Source: Prinsepia uniflora
Lineage: Eukaryota > Streptophyta > Magnoliopsida > Rosales > Rosaceae
DNA length: 64,000 bases
NCBI GenBank assembly: GCA_032719365.1
Contig: CM064863.1
Coordinates: 64,567,583-64,631,582, forward strand
Reading direction: 5' to 3'
The position numbers and the translations under genes are program-made. Under the pieces are notes generated by a model. It made no database searches. It saw only the letters and a list, made by a program, of their open reading frames with translations, and was not told the DNA's origin. How positions within the stretch are numbered: the stretch's first letter is position 1; every line of letters begins with the position of its first letter. Positions 1 through 12,470 of the stretch are shown in pieces.

Positions 1-2936
1 TTAAAACAGAAGGTGTGAGTGGACCATAATAACAGAAAAGTTTCTAAAACCATTTTATGATAAAACTGGGTTTAGCCCTCCGTTTTGAAACCACATGCAT
101 AACCCAGTTATTAAAACAGTTATTAATCGATCCCATAAAACATTTACAGAAACATTTTAAAAACAGTATAATTCACATAACCTCACCATAAGAACAGAAA
201 CAGTATAAAACAGTTATAGAAAACATATTAGAACATCATAAAAACCGTATTATAAACCGTGAATGTCAAATCATCATTCTCCGATCAAACCTGCTGGACC
301 TATCCGAGTCTTTAAACTCCCGAGTCTTTAAACTCAATCCAGGCCTCAATAATATCCGAGTCTTTAAACTCCCGAGTCTTTAAACTCAACAGGCCTACGG
401 GGGAAATATCAATATATCCGAGTCTTTAAACTCCCGAGTCTTTAAACTCAATCCAGGCCTCAATAATATCCGAGTCTTTAAACTCCCGAGTCTTTAAACT
501 CAACAGGCCTACGGGGGAAATATCAATATATCCGAGTCTTTAAACTCCCGAGTCTTTAAACTCAATCCGGGCCCGACCCCCGTCAAATATAATCCGGGTC
601 TTTATACCCAATAACCAGATCCAGCAAATCCAATCAAAACCATTTGAAAACCTTTTCCAAATCCACATCCAAACCCGAATCCAAAATCACCGGTCTGATG
701 CCCTTCGAGCATTCCGAACCGTCATTCCGAATCCAAATCCGGAAATCTACTTCCCAATCTTAAAACCAAATCTCGATTCTCGAAATCCGTTTTCAAAACC
801 GAAAATCTTTGATCATCAAATCGCGTTCCAAAATCCTTTTATAATCATTGAAAATCATTTAACGTTCGAAACCCCAAAACTATAGCCTCATATTCAGAAA
901 TCACACTTTCTCGTCAAACGTGCCAAATAGTTATTTCTCGAAACCCGTGCAATTATATAAAACCACATCATAAATCCAACAATCATGAAATCATGTATAT
1001 AAAACAAGTATAGAAAACAGTTATGCATGTTCGAGTTTAAGGAAAGGGTCCACTCACAGTACCGAGCCCTCAATCACGTCCTGAACGTCTCGTACGTTCC
1101 TCAGCTTCCTCGGGAACTCCCGATCCTGTCAACAACCGCCAAATTACATTACTAACACGTCTACAAAGGTCCACCTAATTTGCCCCGAAAATCCCCGGGT
1201 CCTAGTCGTAACGAACCGAAACCCTAAACCTTCAATCTCGCTGAACTAACCTCAAACGACGTCCGATTAACCCGAAACCAATCCCATTAGACTCGTCACA
1301 ACTCCTAGAACAAAAACTATGTTGACAACTTCCTCAACCGCCGCCGCAAGCGCCCCACGCGCAGCCCAAAGTGGCTGCACGTGGCCCTCACGTGCCTGCT
1401 ACAGTGTATCTTCAACCTCGAGCAGACCCAGTTCAGCACAGTATCCTGCAATCGAACTGGCGTCAGCGGTTCTCCGCCGTACCTACACCAAAACTGCTCC
1501 TCTCTTCACCCACAGCATAGTCCAGTTCCTAGCTATCCATTCCCCTTACTCAAACACCTTGACACAGCCCCTAAGTCATCGTCCCTAACTCGAAACCAGA
1601 CCCGTTCAGTCCCCTGTTCCCTTTTCCGGCCACCCAGGTCACCCCCCGTCACGGTGGTAGTCTCAACCTCTTCCTAAGACCATCCTAAACCTCACCCAAC
1701 TCACCAAGACCGTCAACTCTACCCCAGACTTCACGACTTTCGATTTGAAAGTCGACGGTAAAACAGAGCACACAGGTACTCTCCGTCGTACCAACCTCCA
1801 CCGTGCACTCCCCGTCACGGCTGCCCTACCAGAAGACTCCTAGGACTCCGCTGAACTCCCTAAACTTCACTAGACCCCTCGATTCTACCCCTAACGCTAC
1901 GACTTAGCTCTTGAACCCAGACGACAAAACAGAGCAAAGAAACGGGGATGAGGAATTACCTGTCCTCCTGTCGCCGTCGTGAGCTCAGCCGTGAAGCAGT
2001 AGATATTCCCGTCCTCCTCCGTCTTCTGGACACCTCCACGAGTCCAATTGCACCGTACACGGCCACTCCACCACCACGATCTCTCTGGTCACCCTGTTTT
2101 TCCTCCCTGGTTTTTACCCGTGGCTCTCAACTCACGCACAACACTCACCACTCCTCCAACCTCCTTCACTGCCTTCCTCTTAAGACCTGATCACTCCTCA
2201 CTCATCAATCCACACAACCACACACAATCACTGTCCAATTTTCTCTCAATCTCCCCTCTCTGTTTTCTGTCTGGTGCAAAGAACCAACACGAATACATAC
2301 ACGGGTGCCCCAATTATTTGGACCGTGCACCAATTACTGGAACCCTCTAGTTCCCTCACACGTGTCACCCATCCACCATTCCTCTCCCAAGTGTCCCAAT
2401 CTCATCCCTTCATTTTCCCTTTATGTGCACAAATCTCCAGAAAACCAAAAGACCAAAATACCCCTTATTTTAAGTCAAAATTACGATTTTGCCACTACCT
2501 TTCTAGACCCGTAACTCCCACATCGTAAGTCCGATGAATACGTGCCGCCTGTCATCGAACTTAGGACGACGAGATCTCTCTAACGGTCTTAGGTCAACAT
2601 ACCAAAACCCGTTCGTACAAAAAGTCAACCTTTCCCCCTTAATTTAGTCAAATTACGGTTATGCCCTTAACCTTCCGAACATCACAACTTCCTCCCCGGA
2701 TGTCGGAATCGGGCGTGCCACCTGCCTACGGATTCGTGACGTCCTAACCTACGTCCTGGTCACCAGTCAAAGTCCATTGGACCACCCGAACTAAAAGTCA
2801 ACTTTTTGCCCGAACCAAGGGCAAAATCGTCATTCTCCCCTAATGACCCCAACGAGACCAACTAACCACTGATTAAGTTCACTAATCCCATCTTGATCAC
2901 TATCTTAACTTTAATTTCTGGGACGGGTCGTTACAA
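1..2936 (-). mobile_element. Tekay/Del-like gypsy LTR, left end cut by window
   Basis: This is the same long LTR family as those at 18368-19802, 21533-24430, 32360-35232 and 41541-43858. It begins about 260 bp into the LTR, at a shared segment also seen at 18628, and ends at the family terminus GGGACGGGTCGTTACA at 2936. Transcription of the family reads on the minus strand (TGTAAC... to ...CCTGACA). The flank after 2936 carries no polypurine tract, so this is either a solo LTR or the outer side of a 5' LTR; the left target site lies outside the window. Short ORFs in it are low-complexity and have no counterpart outside the repeat. Confidence 0.85.
304..567. repeat. Tandem 16-bp LTR repeat CCGAGTCTTTAAACTC
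   Basis: Ten copies of CCGAGTCTTTAAACTC are arranged as five head-to-tail pairs. The pairs are separated by two alternating short spacers, one containing aatccaggcctcaataat and one containing aacaggcctacggggg. Each unit has complementary ends (GAGT/ACTC) around a TTTAAA core. The other LTR copies of the family carry the array with fewer units. Confidence 0.9.
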
Positions 2937-3414
2937 CATATTTCCCACACTATGCACATAGATATTGTTGCAGTCACACTTAAAAATAGAGTAAATCATT
3001 GTTACATTTTTAACAACTTTTACTTTTATTTAAAATCTTTAATGCTTGTATATTAAACAAAATAAGACCTTATTTCAAACCTTTTTTTATTCAAAAGTCC
3101 CTAAACAAAATTTATAAGTAATAAATTCCACATCTACTCTTTTATATCTCAATAAAGAGAATGAGTGAGTTATTGATAATTCCTTTAAACAATTAAAAAT
3201 AATATTGTCTTTTTTTGTTCTATTTCCCCCATCTGCCTCTTAGTATTTGATTTTTTTGGCCTCTTGGGCCCTTTACTATATTATGTATATAATAAATATA
3301 ATATATATATATATATATATTGTATATAGTTACAATTGAATTTTTTCTATAAAATAAAAATAAAATTCGTATTGTCTAGGGTTCAACAGTAGGGTATATA
3401 TATATATATATATA

Positions 3415-3446
<32 letters not shown>

Positions 3447-4216
3447 GTGGGTGTGTGTGTGTGTGTGTCTTGAGATGGTGGTGGAAACTCGTACGACATA
3501 GGGTTTGATTCTTGAATTTTGGTACAAAATTCAAGAATTAAACCATATACTATACAAAATTAACCAAATTATTTAATATCGGAAAATAAAGAGTTTTTAA
3601 ATTTAAAAGTATTTTTAAAGAATTATTGATTTTAATTATCTTACTTTAAGTTAGATTAGATATTCATATTACTTTTAAAGTGAGCAAGTGAAAAAAAATA
3701 TATAAATAGGAGTAATGTTTTCATAATTCTCAATATAATCTTATAATAGTAATAAAAAAAGAAATGTTGAAATCATGATAGTTTTTGGTAAGTGTTTTTT
3801 AGATTGTTGGATTAGTTTACAATTGGATGGTATTAGTTGTAAATTATATAAAAACTATGGTCTATTTTAAATTGTATAGTCATTTGACTAGTCAAAGGTC
3901 CTATGAGTTTAATTTTTCTATATGCAAGTTTTTGAATAAATTTATATGTTAGTAAGGACCTATGAGTTAATTGTCCTAAAAAATATGAGAAAAAAGAACC
4001 CTAGTATACTGCTAGATGTACATTGTACATTGTCACTCACTATCAATCTACTGACTCTCACCTCACACTGATACCTAGCTTACACTGATACCTAGCTTAC
4101 ACTGGTCCTAAGCTTGCACCACAGCTAAGGTGCTCCAGCTATTAAACCGTACAATAGCCCTATATTAGCTGTAGGTTATTAGACAGTTATTACAGATGTA
4201 CTAATATAGTTAGGGT
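2937..4216. other. AT-rich spacer, no gene seen
   Basis: The stretch between the first LTR and the Copia-3 element is AT-rich. It holds (TA)n runs near 3300-3320 and a compound microsatellite at 3395-3468. Near its right end (4070-4110) a short direct repeat of acactgatacctagctt lies just before the Copia LTR. No coding signal or recognisable transposon domain was seen. Confidence 0.6.
3395..3468. repeat. Compound microsatellite (TA)n-T-poly(G)-(GT)n
   Basis: A (TA)n run is followed by a T-run, then 22 consecutive G, then (GT)n. It is a simple repeat. The small ORFs crossing it (Pro and His-Thr runs) are products of the repeat. Confidence 0.95.
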
Positions 4217-4482
4217 TGTTAGTTGTTAGATGATGTGTTAAGTGATAGCTTAGCTTCAAAGTAATCATGTACTTAGTGAGAGACGGTGTAGTACACCTTG
4301 TATAAATAGAGTGCTTATGTGTAACTCAAATTAATCAAGCAATGAATTCAACCCTTATTTGATATTTTCCGCAATGAATTCAACCCTTCTTTGATATTTT
4401 CCTCTCAACTCTCTCTTCTTTCTCACTAAACAGAAACCCTCATCATCTTCTTCTTCTTGTTTTCCTAATCTGGTGACTAACA
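4217..4482 (+). repeat. Copia-3 5' LTR (probable limits)
   Basis: The right end is fixed by CTAACA at 4482, immediately followed by a PBS. The left end is placed at TGTTAG (4217) because it mirrors the CTAACA terminus. There is no 3' LTR to confirm this. A TATA box (TATAAATAG) lies at about 4302-4310, and a direct repeat of caatgaattcaaccctt lies near 4340-4395. Confidence 0.65.
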
Positions 4483-4494
4483 TGGTATGAGAGC
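4483..4494 (+). other. Primer binding site, tRNA-iMet type (one mismatch)
   Basis: TGGTATGAGAGC differs at one base from TGGTATCAGAGC, the usual plant sequence complementary to the 3' end of initiator Met tRNA. It directly follows the LTR terminus, as expected. Confidence 0.8.
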
Positions 4495-4781
4495 TTCGTT
4501 CATGATTCATGGCTAACTACCATACATGAGACATTCTGGTGTTTTTGCTCATATTAACACATAACAATCTTTCTCATTTCTTTCTATCCACCTGATTTTA
4601 TTGAAAGTTTTGTTATCTCGTTCATCTTGCTCTTGAATTTCTGATTTCCTTCTGTGCACCCCAAGTGCTTGATCTTTTATCCTTCTTGATTTCTTGTCTA
4701 AAAAACACTTCTTCTTCTTTCTTGAATTCACAGTGGTGACAGTTTCTCAACTACAGATTCTACAATCACCTATTACATCCC

Positions 4782-6103
4782 TTTATTCCTACAATTGGAA
4801 ATGTTGTTACAGTAAAGCTTGATGACCACTACTTCATCACTTGGAACTTCCAGGTCCAATTGCTTCTCAATGTGAATGAAATCATTGGATTTGTGAATGA
4901 TACACAAGATTTTCCTTCTCATCTCTCTTTTGATTTTGATACAGAAAACACAGTGGTTGATGCTTACCTGGTGTGGAAAAAGCATGATCAACCACTGATG
5001 CAGCTCATCACCTCCACACTCTCAGCCTCTGCCATCTCCTGTGTTATTAGCTGTAAAAGTGCTAAAGAGATGTGGAATTTCCTTAATTACAGATTTTCTT
5101 CCTCTACAGAAGCGTCAATCTTTTAGTTAAAGACTGATCTCCAAAAAATTAAGCAAGGCTCGGAAAGTATGACTCAGTATATCCAAAGAATAAAAGTTTC
5201 CAGAGATCTGCTAGAGTCCTGTAATGTTAATTTTGGAGATGATGCAGTCATCTTGGCATTTAGAGGCCTATCTGATGAATATAATACTTTTCGTTGTATA
5301 ATACGTGGAAGCGGGAATTCAATAAGTCTTAAGGACTTCAGGGCTCAGATCTTGGCTGAGGAAACTGTTATTGAAGAATCATCTGATCATATATCCTTTC
5401 TTTCTGAAGCCACAGCCTCACAGAAAGATTCTACCTTTGTTATTAAAAGGAATGGTGTCCTTTACACTCCTCAACCAAGCTTTGGAAATGGAAGTCCAAA
5501 CTCCTCAGCTGATAGCAATACATGAGGTAATTTCAACAAGTTATAGATAATTTTTAGTAATATGGGTATAATGGAGGTTATACTCAGCATGTCTTTCCCA
5601 CACAACAACCATCAAGATGGTTACAAGAATAATGGAACTAAAGGAAAGAACAAAGGCAAGTGGAATTATGGAAACAATAGTGGGAACAACAATTGGAATT
5701 ATGGAAATAATGGTGGTCACAACAACTCAAAGTTTTGGAACAATAGCAGTAAAGGAGGTCCTAACTACTCTTCTGTTCCTGGTATACTTGGCAAACCGAA
5801 CTGAAAATTCTTTCCACCACCTCTAATCTACCAAATTTGTTCCAAGAAAGGACACACAGCCTCTGATTGCTATCACCGCCATCAGAATCAAACATCTCAG
5901 ATCAATGAACCATGTCAAATCAGCTGGAAAACGGTTCACCCAACTATGAATTGCTACCATAGAGAAAACTACTCTTTTCAAGGATCTTCTCTTCCATCAA
6001 ACTTGACAGCAATGAGTGCTCATGCATATTTTCCTGCACAACAGCAAGAGTACTGGATAGCCCATACTAGAGCAACAGCTCACATGACATCAGACATGTC
6101 ATA
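4782..6103 (+). pseudogene. Copia-3 gag and protease-proximal region, broken
   Basis: The gag frame is readable from about 4785 (PTIGNVVTVKLDDHYFITWN) into an UBN2-type capsid segment. It is interrupted by a stop at about 5125 and continues at 5169-5525. Next come an Asn/Gly-rich stretch (5600-5800) and a zinc knuckle near 5826-5870. The knuckle reads YQICSKKGHTASDC, so the first Cys of the CCHC motif has become Tyr. Further stops occur at 5803 and near 6102. This would have been the nucleocapsid precursor; it cannot be made intact. Confidence 0.85.
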
Positions 6104-6164
6104 GGTTCAGAAGCCAAGTTCATCCTCCTCTTGTGATTTAGTTGTAACTGCTGGTGATACAGGT

Positions 6165-7598
6165 TTGATAATAGCTCATACTGGTCACTCTTCTCTTGTG
6201 AGGAGTAACCCTTTACTTCACTGTTTTGATTTACATGAAGTACTACATGTCCCAAAAATCTCAGCTCATTTACTTTCTATGAATAAGTTGTGTAGAGATA
6301 ACAAATGTACCTTTATATGTGATGCCTATTCTTTTCAAATTCAGGATAGTGCCAAAGGTGCTACTCTCTTCGAAGGGCTGAGTATAGATGGTATTTATCC
6401 CCTTCCTTTTCATAGTGCACTTCAACCTACCCTTGATCCCTTTCAAAGTAAAAATCAGTGTGCTCTTCTTGGAAAGAATGTTCACTCAAAACTTTTGTAC
6501 AAACGTCTAGGACATCCCTCTAATCAAGTTGTCTCAGTAGCCTTGCAGAAAGCCAGCGCTAAAACTCTCAAAGATTCAACTCAAGGAATCTGTGAGTCTT
6601 GTCTAAAGGGAAAACTTCCAAAACAATATTTCTGTGTTTCTAGCCCTAAATATTTTTTTCCTTTTGAAATTGTTCATTCAGATGTATGGGGTCCTTCAAT
6701 TGTTACTTCTTATGAAGGTTTTAGATATTATGTTAATCTTATTGATGAATGTACACGATATATATGGATCTTCACTTGTTACTTCTTATGATGGTTTTAG
6801 ATATTATTTCAATCTTGTTGATGAATGTACATGATATATATGGTTTTTTTTTTCCATGAAAAATAAATCAGAAGTTCAAACTATCTTTACACATTTTATG
6901 CTTATGTCTTCAATCACTTTTCCATTTCTATCAAAACCCTTCAAAGTGATGGAGGGGTGAATATAGTAGTCAAAGTTTTCAAAGTTTTTTTTTTCTGCAA
7001 AGGGCATTACTCATCCTCGATTCTATCCTCATACCCTATAACAAAAAAATTTAGTAGAAAGAAAACATGGACATGTTCTTGAAACTGGCATTACCTTCAA
7101 AATGCCTATCTTCTTGAACACTTTTGGTATTATGCCTACGCTAACTCTACATACCTTATCAATAGAATGCCGTGTTCCCTCCTCAATATGAAATCTTCCT
7201 TTGAAGTTCTATTCCATAAACCACCTGATATAACTGGCTTAAGCGCCTTTGATTGTGCCTACTTTCCGCTGCTTAAACCATACAACACCAAAAAACTCCA
7301 ACCAAAGACCAGAAAATGTGTTTTCTTAGGATATGCTGACAAATATAAAGGTTACATGTGTCATGATCCTTATCTTAAGAAAATCTTTGTGTCTAGACAT
7401 GTTTTGTTTGATGAATTTCAGTTTCCCTTTTCTGATGCGCATTCCTCCTCCTCTAAATTTCATATTTTCTTCCAAATACTAACTCTATACTTCCCACTTC
7501 AAATATGCCACCCTTCACAGTTCCTTTGCACAACACAACTCCTTTACACTCCATTTCAACTCAGCTCAATCCATCCGTGGTATCTACTCTTGATCTGA
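6165..7598 (+). pseudogene. Copia-3 integrase region, with tandem duplication
   Basis: The GAG-pre-integrase segment (LLYKRLGHPSNQV, then CESCLKGK, giving the H and CxxC of the zinc-binding domain) leads into the catalytic core start IVHSDVWGPS. At about 6697-6835 a segment encoding IVTSYEGFRYYVNLIDECT is repeated in tandem with small differences. The following core is frameshifted and scrambled. The C-terminal integrase part is readable again at 7167-7430 (KTRKCVFLGYADKYKGY...). The middle of the core, with the second Asp and the Glu, is not recognisable in a single frame. Confidence 0.85.
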
Positions 7599-8006
7599 AT
7601 TTTGGCTCACTTGTTACTCCAGATTCTATGATTCAGTCTCATTGTCTAACTCTACAACTGTTCCCACTCTTGATCCGTCTACTTCCTTGTAATACTCACC
7701 TCAAAGTTCAGCTCCAACTTCCCAATCAGACTCTATAGCTGCTCACCCAAATTGAGTTCTGAATTCAGACTTGCATCCTCAATTCCTACAAGTTGTACTT
7801 CCTATCTCAGGAGTTAATATGCACCCTATGCAAACATGGTGAAAAAATGGCATTTCAAAGAAGAATGCATATCTATCTATACATTCATCTTCCATTATTT
7901 TGCACATGTTCAACTTGCTACCTTCAAATTAGCCTCCACAATTCTAGTATGGTTAGAAGCATTGCAGGAAGAAATAAATGCACTATATAGTTAAGATACT
8001 TGGAGT

Positions 8007-8622
8007 TTGGTTCCACTTCCTTCATCCAAGAATCCGGTGGGATGTAAATGGGTGTACAGACTTAAGAAAAACTCAAATGATAAAATTGCAAGGCATAAAG
8101 CCAGAATTGTTACCAAAGGCTTCAGTCAGGAAGAAGGGCTTGATTATGGTGAGACCATTAGTCTAGTTGTCAAGACTACCATTGTTAGATTAGTTCTGGC
8201 CTTGGCAGCTCATTTCAAGTGGCCACTTAAACAACTAGATGTTAAGAATGTATTTTTGCATGGAGAGCTCAAAGAAAAAGTGTATATGTCTCAACCACCT
8301 GGATTTGAGGATCATATCCACCCTGATTATGTTTGCAAGTTACAAAAAATCCCTATATTGTCTTAAGCAAGCTCCTCGAGCATGGAATGAGAAATTCACA
8401 AGCTTTATTCCTAACTTAGGTTTTATAATCACATGGGTAGATGCCCCTCTCTTCGTTAAGAAAACCTCTTATGTTGTGAAAACCTCTTTTGTTGTGACAA
8501 CCTCTTTTGTTGTTGTCATCCTTCTACTTTATGTGGATGACATCATTCTCATTGGGAATAGTCTTACTGCTATTTATGAGGTTGTCACTGCTCTAACCAC
8601 TGAGTTTGATATGAAGATTTAG
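8007..8622 (+). pseudogene. Copia-3 reverse transcriptase fragment
   Basis: RT starts at VGCKWVYRLKKNSNDKIARH and includes LDVKNVFLHGELKEKVYM (first catalytic Asp). A frameshift follows in an A-run near 8344. Reading resumes with YCLKQAPRAWNEKF and reaches the active-site motif LLYVDDIILIG at about 8527-8560. A short repeated segment (VVKTSFVVTTSFVV) near 8468-8520 looks like a local duplication. After about 8622 the frame is lost, and the element ends near 8863 without RNase H. Confidence 0.9.
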
Positions 8623-8863
8623 GGGCCTTTCATTACTTCTTGGGATTACAAATACAGTACAACTTGTCTGGCCTGTTTCTCTCTTAATCAAAATACATCA
8701 ATGACTTGCTTACCAAGACCTCCATGTTGAATAGTAAGGATGTTGATACCCTAAGTGTCCCTGGTTCAAGACTTAAGAAGGATGAAGGCTCATTATATGC
8801 CAATCCTTCTAACTACCATAGCATTGTTGGAGCTCTCCAATATCTGACCTTCACTTGACCTGA

Positions 8864-9333
8864 TGATACGCTGGGACTACGGATTTAAATAAACACGTAA
8901 TTAAAGTAAATGCAATTTAAACTTTTTTTTTGTGTAGGTATAGTATTGGTAAATCGGGATCGTTCTTAACTGAAAAAAATTAGGGAACATTCATAATGGT
9001 AAGTGAAAAATAATAATAAATAAACAAATAATAAATGAATGAATGAAATAAAGATTTAAAGAATTAAAGAATAAATGAATAAAAGAATTAAAAAATTAAA
9101 GAATTAAATAGATGTTTTTGAAAAGAGTTTGTAGCCGAAACATACGTTTTACATAAACTAAGAATTGAAATTTATATGCTCATGCTAACTAGAATTTACA
9201 AACCATATATTAGTTTCATAGAAAAAATAGACACTTTTACGTAAGTAAATTCAAATTAACAATCACATTATTTAAAAAACTCCTACAAAGGGCTTTCTTC
9301 AAACACAAATTTTACCAACACTCTAACATTTTG
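8864..9333 (-). other. Degenerate retroelement DNA left of the solo LTR
   Basis: This AT-rich stretch joins 11933-12470 once the solo LTR and one TSD are removed. It contains a segment reading gtataGTATTGGTAAATCGGGATCG, similar in style to Athila-type LTR starts, and several (A/T)-rich short repeats of the aaagaattaaag type. No protein domain was seen. Its assignment to a minus-strand Athila-like element rests on the post-pol motif at 12395-12414. Confidence 0.35.
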
Positions 9334-11932
9334 TGACAAGACCCATCCCGATTATCCCTCGATAATCGTGAAAGATCCTGCTCCCGTTTGACAATAACTC
9401 GAAAGTACCAAAAGTAGTTTTACAAATATACATATAGAAGATAACAAATGAGAAACATTGTCAGACAAGGGATAGTTCAGTATTCCGAGACTGTTGACCT
9501 AGTCAACAGTTTTACAGAGCATAGGAAATATTTACAAGTAGGGATCAAAATCCTACGCTGCAAAGTGTCTGAGTACGCAACGGTCTGTTTATTCCTCTGC
9601 CTCGATATTAGCCTCAGTACCTGTGCACTGGCCTGGAGGGCAAATAAAACATCAAAGGTGTGAGTGGACAAAAATAAATTTTAGAAATACATTTATCAAA
9701 ATATAGCCTTAGCCCCCAGTTTCACAAACATGCATGCATATCATAACTTATAAATCAAATAAAGGTATGAACATAAATCTCAAACATCAATAAAAGCACA
9801 AGATCCAGGTCTCATATAGTCACGTTATCCCTGCAACGCGTGCAAATCAATAGGCTCAAGGACCGCTCAAATCCCGAGCATCCGCCGCTGTGAACACATC
9901 ACCAGCCGGTAATCCAGGTCGTCATGAACATATCACTGACTGACCTCCATATAATCCAGCACATCTGGTTTGAGTCGAGCCTCCATTGGCTGCACGAGAA
10001 CAGACCGTGCTACGTGACCTCTCCGGGGTAAACACTTCCATCCCGGAGGCGAGCGTTATCTCCAGGGTTCATTTCGGGGGAAACATATTCCACATCGAAA
10101 GCCCTAATGTATCATCATCATGAGAATCAGTGAAAAACAATTGCATTTCATATCAAAACCATTTGTCAAAATCCGTAAACCAGTTTCACGCAAATCTGTG
10201 CAATCACAATCTCAATCATAATATAAATCCATCAAATCTAGTGCCAGACTCATAATCCGAGTCAAAATCAAGCTCAAATCCCGGGCCTTCGCCCAAAACA
10301 TCAGTTTTATAGTTTTCTCGAAAATTGTGCCCAAAAGCATATAAAATAATATAATATTCCAAAAATCCGAAAATCATCATATCGAACATTAATCATACCA
10401 AATCATTTCAAAGCATTTAAAACATATATGCATGCATTCAGGGTAGAAAACAAAAGTCTACTCACACACCGTCCAGATTGTTCAGTTTCAAGCTGGTTGT
10501 TTTCTTCCGACGTCCTGGAAATATTCGGGCCTGTCAAACAAGTAATATAATATCACTAGCTTATCACATAATCCACTGTACGAATTTCCTAATCGTCGGA
10601 ATAAAATATTATTATTTTAAACGTAATCAATACGCTTCGGGTATGCAAAACTACTCTAAGTTCATATCCGCTTGACCCGAAACCAACGCTAATAGGTCCG
10701 TATCATCGAGAGCATCAAAATTGCTGTTGGACCCAAGGTAAGCTTTCCTGCCATGCGCCCTCACGCGCCGCCGCAAGCGGCTGTGCGTGACAGCACGCCC
10801 CGTGAACAGTGCACAGCTACCGTTCTCTCTCTCGCCTGTTTGTCTGATAAACGGGTCTGCAACCCGCGATCAGACCCGGTGCAATCTCTTGCGATTCAAC
10901 CTTAATTTTTTCCATTCTTTCACTCATTAGTATCCATTCTAGATAGATTAAGGCTCTGTGACTTCAATTTACTCAAACAAGCCCTAAAACGCCTCGACTC
11001 AAGATGAACACCCGACGGATCCTAACTCGGGTTCTACCCCAAACCTGTCTGTTTCCTTCAATTAATCACACCAGAAGTATCGTAGGTCCATTATAAACAC
11101 AAATAGAAAAGCAATTTCAGAGTTCCTTACCTCTAAATAATCGAACTCAAACTCAAATTTTCAAAACAGTTGTAGGGCATGTTCGTCACCAATTCTCCAC
11201 CAATTGACTTCCCAATTGATTTGGTTCGAGTCTTCTAGTTCCCAGAAGATTAATTTGCACGTCAATTTCGATCAAAACTGCCTAAGAATTCAAATTCAAG
11301 ATTTATGCTTGTAGGTGATTTTTTCGGGTTTTTCTCAGTAGGTTCTATCTGGGTTTTCTTTGTTTCCCTTTCGGTTTTTCTCTCCAACTTACACTAATTG
11401 GTCACGTTATTGCACTGATTTCCGTTGGTTTGCTGAGAATCGATCAAGGGAGGGGTTTTGTGGTCTCTGTTCTTAGTCAAATACAAACCATATGATAATT
11501 ATACAACATATTGATTAATGTAATTAATTGGACACAAAGGCACCCAAGTGCCACTATAAGCTTTTGAGCATGGCAGGTGTCATTAGCTGACTTAAAGTGA
11601 ATTGAATCAGCACTTGAATCATATAATAGCAATCCTATTCACCGTTTAATTAAAACCCTTACAGATAATTACCATTTTACCCTTTTCAGCACAAATGACC
11701 ATTTTGCCCCTGAACTTCCCAGACCTATAACTTTTTCATACGAGCTCCGTTTTTGACGTGCCACCAGTCTACGGATTCAGCGTCTCGGGACCTACACAAC
11801 GGTCCTCAAAAAAATGTTCAAAAAGTATTCCAAACAAAAAGTCAACTTTTAGCCACATCCTTCCAAGGGTAAAAACGTCATTTCACACATTATTTTAATA
11901 TTTTACATTTTTTGGATTTTCGGGGCATTACA
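9334..11932 (-). mobile_element. Solo LTR, gypsy type, TSD TTTTG
   Basis: The unit starts TGACAAGACCCATCCCG and ends GGGGCATTACA. It is bounded by TTTTG at 9329-9333 and 11933-11937, so it is a complete solo LTR of about 2.6 kb. Near its start it carries CTGCTCCCGTTTGAC (9378-9392), the same motif found in the other gypsy LTRs here. No internal domain, PBS or PPT accompanies it, which fits LTR-LTR recombination. Confidence 0.9.
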
Positions 11933-12470
11933 TTTTGTACATATTGAACCAATCACGAAATCTTACCTGAATTACTTCAATTATAAAAATACGTTTTTCA
12001 ATATTGTAAATGCATCGACAGCGGCCGACATTTACAATATGATTCACCTTAAGTTTTTTATTAAATGAGAATATAGCGATCAACATTAAATCTCATTAAT
12101 CATATTTTAAGTGCACCGACAGCGACCAACACTTAGCGTTGAATTGAAGTTTAAGCATTAAAACGTACAAAATAACTAAAAATCATGAAGTAAAACACAT
12201 GAAGACACACATATATTGAATTATACGTAAAACTAAAACAATAACAAGAGTTTAAGTAGAAAAAGAAGGTTTTTCACAAGGATCCTTGACGGCAGACATA
12301 ACCTTGTGAAGATGGAGGAAGAAATATGAGTAATCCGGTAGAAAGATAGCAAATCTGCGTTGATGACTCCTTCACATCTCGGGAACGCATTGGGTTGCCT
12401 CCCAACAAGCGCTTGAATTTTAACGTCCATCCAGCCTAAACCAAGATGCAAGTTAAAGATGTCAGAAATG
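11933..12470 (-). other. Athila-like post-pol remnant (minus strand)
   Basis: The segment continues the degenerate element left of the solo LTR. Bases about 12000-12330 match about 13735-14045 (shared segments such as caatatgattcaccttaag and the tail aagagtttaagtagaaaaag). At 12395-12414 the minus strand reads AAGCGCTTGTTGGGAGGCAA, a sequence that in many plant Athila/Tat-type gypsy elements lies just after pol. No pol domain remains. Confidence 0.5.

Larger units (their letters stand above)
4217..8863 (+). mobile_element. Copia-3: 3'-truncated Ty1/copia retrotransposon
   Basis: The order is 5' LTR, PBS, gag (UBN2-like), zinc knuckle, protease region, integrase, then reverse transcriptase with the LYVDD motif, which is Copia order (IN before RT). 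It stops near 8863, in the segment that follows RT; RNase H, PPT and 3' LTR are missing. Many stops and frameshifts, plus a tandem duplication in the integrase, show it is dead. The short LTR and gag type resemble the Ale/Retrofit side of Copia, but the lineage is not certain. Confidence 0.9.

Noticed and set aside
304..567. Regularly spaced direct repeats resembling a CRISPR array
   Set aside because: The units are back-to-back pairs with only two recurring spacer types, they lie inside a plant LTR, and they recur in every LTR copy. There is no cas gene and the genome is a plant.
1319..2528. Several overlapping plus-strand ORFs of 69-100 codons
   Set aside because: All lie antisense in the first LTR, overlap in different frames and have no recognisable domain.
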